From: Synergistaceae bacterium
GTDB taxonomy: Bacteria; Synergistota; Synergistia; Synergistales; Synergistaceae
Reading direction: 5' to 3'
Length of the DNA stretch: 36,577 nt
Assembly: GCA_031290235.1 (NCBI GenBank)
Contig: JAITNX010000183.1
Location: 1-36,577, forward strand
The stretch's first letter is position 1. Each line of letters starts with the position of its first letter. Below are positions 33,401-36,577 of this stretch, one piece after another. A program made the translations under genes and the position numbers. The notes beneath the pieces were generated by a model. That model was not told the DNA's origin. It ran no database searches and worked only from the letters and a program-made list of their open reading frames with translations.

Positions 33401-35317
33401 GTGGATCTCTATTTAAAAAAGTCAAGCAAGGTATCGTCCGTTATTATTTGTGTCAGTGCAATTTTGCTTTATATAATTGTACTGACATATTTTGAACCCT
33501 TGTTTTTGGGTTTCCGCTGGCAATATGATTATGTTGTCATTCCGATGGTCATGGCGATATTTTGTGTTCTTGCCAAAAACCGCCCTGACTCCATTCAAAA
33601 CTCGCTGGGGTTTTCTGTTACACTGGTGCTATCCGGGGTTATTTTATCGGAGTTATGGAAACTTGGAGTCTCCTCAGGGGGCATGCTCGCAGGTTGCATG
33701 CCGTATTCGGATTCATACGCGTATCTCGATGGAACGCTGCGTTTTTTGAATGGCGAAGGGTTGTCAATATGGACTTCACGGCGTCCGCTAGCGACTGCCT
33801 GGCTCTCCTTGAGCTTTTTTGTGACAGGAGAAAATTTAAAATACGCTCTTGCGCTGATAACGGTGTTGAACTCTTTCGCCCTTACTTGTGCGGTATGCGA
33901 GGTTCGTAGGCATTTAGGTTTTTTGTCTGGCTGGCTGGCTCACGTGCTGCTTTTCTTTTGCTATCGTACGTTTCTAGGTTCTACTCTGTCTGAGCAGTGC
34001 GGTTTTTTCTTCGGCTGTATGGCTTTTTCGATGCTTTGGAAAACCGCTTTCAGTGATCCTAAGGAATCACAAGTCCGCTTTTTGACAGGGTTATTTGTGC
34101 TTACAATAGGACTTGTGGCGCGGGCGGGAACATTTTTTGCGCTTCCAGCGTTTGTGTTGTGGCATTCGCTAAGGATTGGTCATGGGAAGAAAATGTTCCT
34201 GAAAGTTTTTTTAACGTCGTGTTGCGTAATTGCGCTGGTTTTTGGGTATAACGGGATTCTGCTCAGGGTCGCGGGGTACCCCGAGGCCGCGTTTGGCAAC
34301 TTCGCGCCTGCTTTGTACGGTTTGCTTCATGGGGGAACATGGACGCAGGTATACTCCGATTACCCGGAACTTGAGTCCCTTCCGGATATCGAAAGCAATC
34401 AGCGGATATACGCCCTTTCCATTGCGAGATTGAGAGAACAGCCCGTTTCTTTGCTAAAGGGCGCATTGAGGGCGTACAGGTCGTTTTTTATCTCGCCTCT
34501 TGGAGCGTACAGCTTTGTGGTGTCGCCGCTGGCTCTCTCCCTTGATTTTCACGACTTTGCGGTCGCGCAGAAAAATGGCAGCAAAGAGGTAATGATGGCA
34601 TTTTTAGCCTCGGGCATGGAGCAAAAATATTACGCCGCGACTGCGTTTTTATGGTTTTTATTGTCATCGCTTCTCGCTTTCGCTGGCCTGATCCGGTTGA
34701 TCATGACAAAATCACGCTACCGAGGACTCGTAATTTCAGCCGGAATAGGAATACTGCTGTCAGTCCCCTTTTTGCCGCCGTGGGATGTTCCCTTGATGCG
34801 CGTCTATATCACTACAATGCCGTTTTTTATCATTTTGCCGTGTATAGCTTTGAGCGGCATGAACGCCTTGGATGAAAGGATTGAGAGGCATGACCGCGGT
34901 CTATGGCTGGAGGCGTGCGTTTTGTTGTTGTGCGCGGTAGTTATGGTCTTTCCCCTTGTTCTGCAACTTAACCAGGGCCGCATTCTGGCGCGTATCCCGA
35001 AAGCCGAATACGGCGCGGAAATAGCTAAAATAATTCCAGGTACGGTTGTAACGCGTAAAGACTGGGGTATTTTGGAGAATTTTACATCGAGTATCGACTT
35101 GATAGCAGATGCGCTGAAAAACGATCAACTGAGAGAATACGGCACTATATCTGGGGATGTCGCTCTAGGCATGGTATATCTTCCAAGGGAAAAGGTCACG
35201 TCTTACGCGTACTGGGATGCCGCCTCTGGCATGGCCGCGGGGGAGTGGGTCGAAGTGCGGGAATGGCCTGATAAAGAAGGGCTATATCTGAGACGTCTGG
35301 AACAGCTTCAACAGTAG
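33401..35317 (+). CDS. Polytopic membrane protein, probable glycosyltransferase (GT39/ArnT-like)
   Basis: This 638-residue protein starts at a GTG, ten bases after GGAAGGAG. It has about ten to twelve membrane helices and a C-terminal soluble part (about 540-638). Loop features include PYSDSYAYLDGTLRFLNGEG near residue 105, with the acidic residues typical of GT-C enzymes, and WTSRRPLATAWLSLSFF. A GT-C fold glycosyltransferase using a polyprenyl-phosphate sugar donor is the most likely role. No family could be named firmly. It is distinctly AT-rich. TATAAT at 33363-33368 could be a -10, but no proper -35 is present. Confidence 0.65.
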   Translation: MDLYLKKSSKVSSVIICVSAILLYIIVLTYFEPLFLGFRWQYDYVVIPMVMAIFCVLAKNRPDSIQNSLGFSVTLVLSGVILSELWKLGVSSGGMLAGCMPYSDSYAYLDGTLRFLNGEGLSIWTSRRPLATAWLSLSFFVTGENLKYALALITVLNSFALTCAVCEVRRHLGFLSGWLAHVLLFFCYRTFLGSTLSEQCGFFFGCMAFSMLWKTAFSDPKESQVRFLTGLFVLTIGLVARAGTFFALPAFVLWHSLRIGHGKKMFLKVFLTSCCVIALVFGYNGILLRVAGYPEAAFGNFAPALYGLLHGGTWTQVYSDYPELESLPDIESNQRIYALSIARLREQPVSLLKGALRAYRSFFISPLGAYSFVVSPLALSLDFHDFAVAQKNGSKEVMMAFLASGMEQKYYAATAFLWFLLSSLLAFAGLIRLIMTKSRYRGLVISAGIGILLSVPFLPPWDVPLMRVYITTMPFFIILPCIALSGMNALDERIERHDRGLWLEACVLLLCAVVMVFPLVLQLNQGRILARIPKAEYGAEIAKIIPGTVVTRKDWGILENFTSSIDLIADALKNDQLREYGTISGDVALGMVYLPREKVTSYAYWDAASGMAAGEWVEVREWPDKEGLYLRRLEQLQQ

Positions 35318-35380
35318 GTGTTTCTAATTGTATAATTTAAAAAAAGGACTGACCTTAGACGAGGGAGGTGTTTTAAGGAT

Positions 35381-36328
35381 ATGAACAAAAATTCCAGGAT
35401 CTACGTCGCGGGTCACAGGGGTATGGTCGGTTCCGCCATACTGCGGCATCTGGCCGCCGGAGGCTATGAAAACATCATTACGAGGAGCCACGGCGAGCTC
35501 GATCTGCTGAATCAACCCTTTGTAAACGCGTTCTTTGAGCGGGAACGCCCCGACGTCGTATTTCTCGCCGCCGCCCGCGTCGGCGGCATCATGGCCAATA
35601 TGACGAACCAGGCCGCGTTTCTCTACGAGAACCTTCAGATACAGAACAACGTCATGTGGGCGGCGGCTAAGAATGGGACGAAAAAATTTATCTTTCTCGG
35701 CAGCTCGTGCATATATCCCCGCGACTGTCCCCAGCCCATAAAGGAGGAATATTTCCTGACCGCTCCCTTCGAGCCTACTAACGAGGGATACGCTATTGCG
35801 AAGATCGCTGGGATGAAGCTGTGCGGCTACCTGGCGAGCGACGGGGTGTGGGACGGGGTTACGGTCATACCATGCAATCTCTACGGGCCAGGGGATAATT
35901 TCGACCTGGAGAACTCTCATGTCATGGCCGCCCTTGTCAGGAGATTTGCGGACGCCGTCGATTCTGGGGCGCACAGCGTCACATGCTGGGGCACCGGTGC
36001 CCCTCGGCGCGAATTTCTGCACGTGAATGACCTGGCGAGGGGGATTTTTATGCTGCTCAGTGAAAATCCATTTGGCAGCGAGCCGGTCAATATAGGTTAT
36101 GGAGACGATGTTACGATAAAAGAACTTGCGTATATAATAGCGAAGAAGAGCGGTTTTGCCGGCGAAATCGTCTGGGACGCCACGAAGCCCGATGGGATGG
36201 AGAGAAAATTGATGGACGCAACTCGCGCGAGGCAAATTGGCTTTGTCCCTGAAATCGGTCTCGAAAAAGGCGTGGAATCCCTGATAGCCGAGTATCGCAA
36301 ATCTACTAACGTTCGGGGGAAACGGTGA
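35381..36328 (+). CDS. fcl: GDP-L-fucose synthase
   Basis: The 315-residue enzyme (also called WcaG) starts at an ATG with GGGAGGT upstream. It is a short-chain dehydrogenase with [16 protein letters not shown] (NADP binding), a [16 protein letters not shown] segment, [17 protein letters not shown] and the catalytic Y-x3-K in [16 protein letters not shown]. It turns GDP-4-keto-6-deoxy-mannose into GDP-fucose by epimerisation and reduction. The next gene, one base on, codes for GDP-mannose dehydratase, which makes its substrate, so the pair forms the GDP-fucose pathway. Confidence 0.95.
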   Translation: MNKNSRIYVAGHRGMVGSAILRHLAAGGYENIITRSHGELDLLNQPFVNAFFERERPDVVFLAAARVGGIMANMTNQAAFLYENLQIQNNVMWAAAKNGTKKFIFLGSSCIYPRDCPQPIKEEYFLTAPFEPTNEGYAIAKIAGMKLCGYLASDGVWDGVTVIPCNLYGPGDNFDLENSHVMAALVRRFADAVDSGAHSVTCWGTGAPRREFLHVNDLARGIFMLLSENPFGSEPVNIGYGDDVTIKELAYIIAKKSGFAGEIVWDATKPDGMERKLMDATRARQIGFVPEIGLEKGVESLIAEYRKSTNVRGKR

Positions 36329-36329
36329 T

Positions 36330-36577
36330 ATGGGAAAAATTGCCCTCATAACTGGCATTACAGGACAGGACGGAGCATACCTCTCCTCTCTGCTCCTCGA
36401 GAAGGGCTACACGGTTCACGGCGTTAAGCGCCGCAGCTCGCTCTTCAACACGGCCAGAATCGACCATCTCTACGCGGATCTTCACAGCGAGGACCCTCGT
36501 TTTTTTCTGCACTACGGAGACCTCACGGACAGCAGCAACTTGATTCGCATCATTCAGGAGACTCAGCCGGACGAGAT
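36330..36577 (+). CDS. gmd: GDP-mannose 4,6-dehydratase, N-terminal part (runs off the window)
   Basis: The ATG at 36330 lies one base after the fcl stop. The visible 82 residues open with [20 protein letters not shown] (NADP-binding GxxGxxG type), followed by the family-typical [20 protein letters not shown] and [15 protein letters not shown]. It removes water from GDP-mannose to give GDP-4-keto-6-deoxy-mannose, the substrate of fcl. The rest of the gene is outside the window. Confidence 0.95.
   Translation, partial: MGKIALITGITGQDGAYLSSLLLEKGYTVHGVKRRSSLFNTARIDHLYADLHSEDPRFFLHYGDLTDSSNLIRIIQETQPDE

Noticed and set aside
35324-36358. 344-residue open frame on the minus strand
   Set aside because: It is the antisense shadow of fcl, which has a complete set of motifs and a ribosome site.

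Overview
The window holds the replication-origin neighbourhood of an anaerobic bacterial chromosome. The genes are tightly packed and moderately GC-rich. Signs of anaerobic life are many ferredoxin-type [4Fe-4S] motifs, an oxygen-independent cobalamin enzyme (CbiD) and a clostridial-type flavin oxidoreductase. The overall impression is Synergistota-like or a related anaerobe, but there is no rRNA in the window, so this placement is a judgement and not a proof.

Layout. (1) 1-2284: the end of a FIST sensor gene, then a hybrid histidine kinase. (2) 2344-5841: a TPR membrane protein, a DUF2156 (LPG-synthase C-terminal-like) protein and a nitronate monooxygenase-like flavoprotein. (3) 5955-12250: a minus-strand replication block read as dnaA, dnaN, recF, mnmG and a DUF721/DciA-like gene. 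DnaA-box clusters lie on both sides of dnaA (10731-10882 and 12351-12528), which suggests a bipartite oriC with an AT-rich stretch near 12541-12640. Gene orientation largely switches from minus to plus here, as expected for forks leaving an origin. (4) 12654-16895: a plus-strand operon with a Tat-exported DUF362 protein, a large membrane polyferredoxin, tatA, tatC and a QueG-like Fe-S protein. (5) 16915-24327: hisD, an LmeA/DUF2993-like secreted protein, a nucleotide-sugar epimerase and a 1409-residue SNF2 helicase. (6) 24675-29987: cbiD, a TIGR02757 protein, then ppk1 overlapping a CHAD-domain gene (polyphosphate metabolism). (7) 30083-36577: a surface-glycan region with a flippase-like membrane protein, a methyltransferase-glycosyltransferase fusion, a second methyltransferase, a membrane glycosyltransferase, fcl, and the start of gmd (GDP-fucose synthesis), which runs off the end.

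The most notable system is region 4. The polyferredoxin reads as a NapH-like quinol-oxidising membrane half fused to a NapG-like ferredoxin half. An internal twin-arginine motif (R275-R276) sits exactly between the halves, and the two genes that follow encode a minimal Tat translocon. Together with the Tat-signal DUF362 protein, this looks like a self-contained electron-export module carrying its own translocase. The tatC gene has no ordinary start codon in frame ahead of its conserved N-terminus, so it is a case of unusual initiation, frameshift or sequence error.

No tRNA, rRNA, CRISPR array, insertion sequence or prophage gene was seen.
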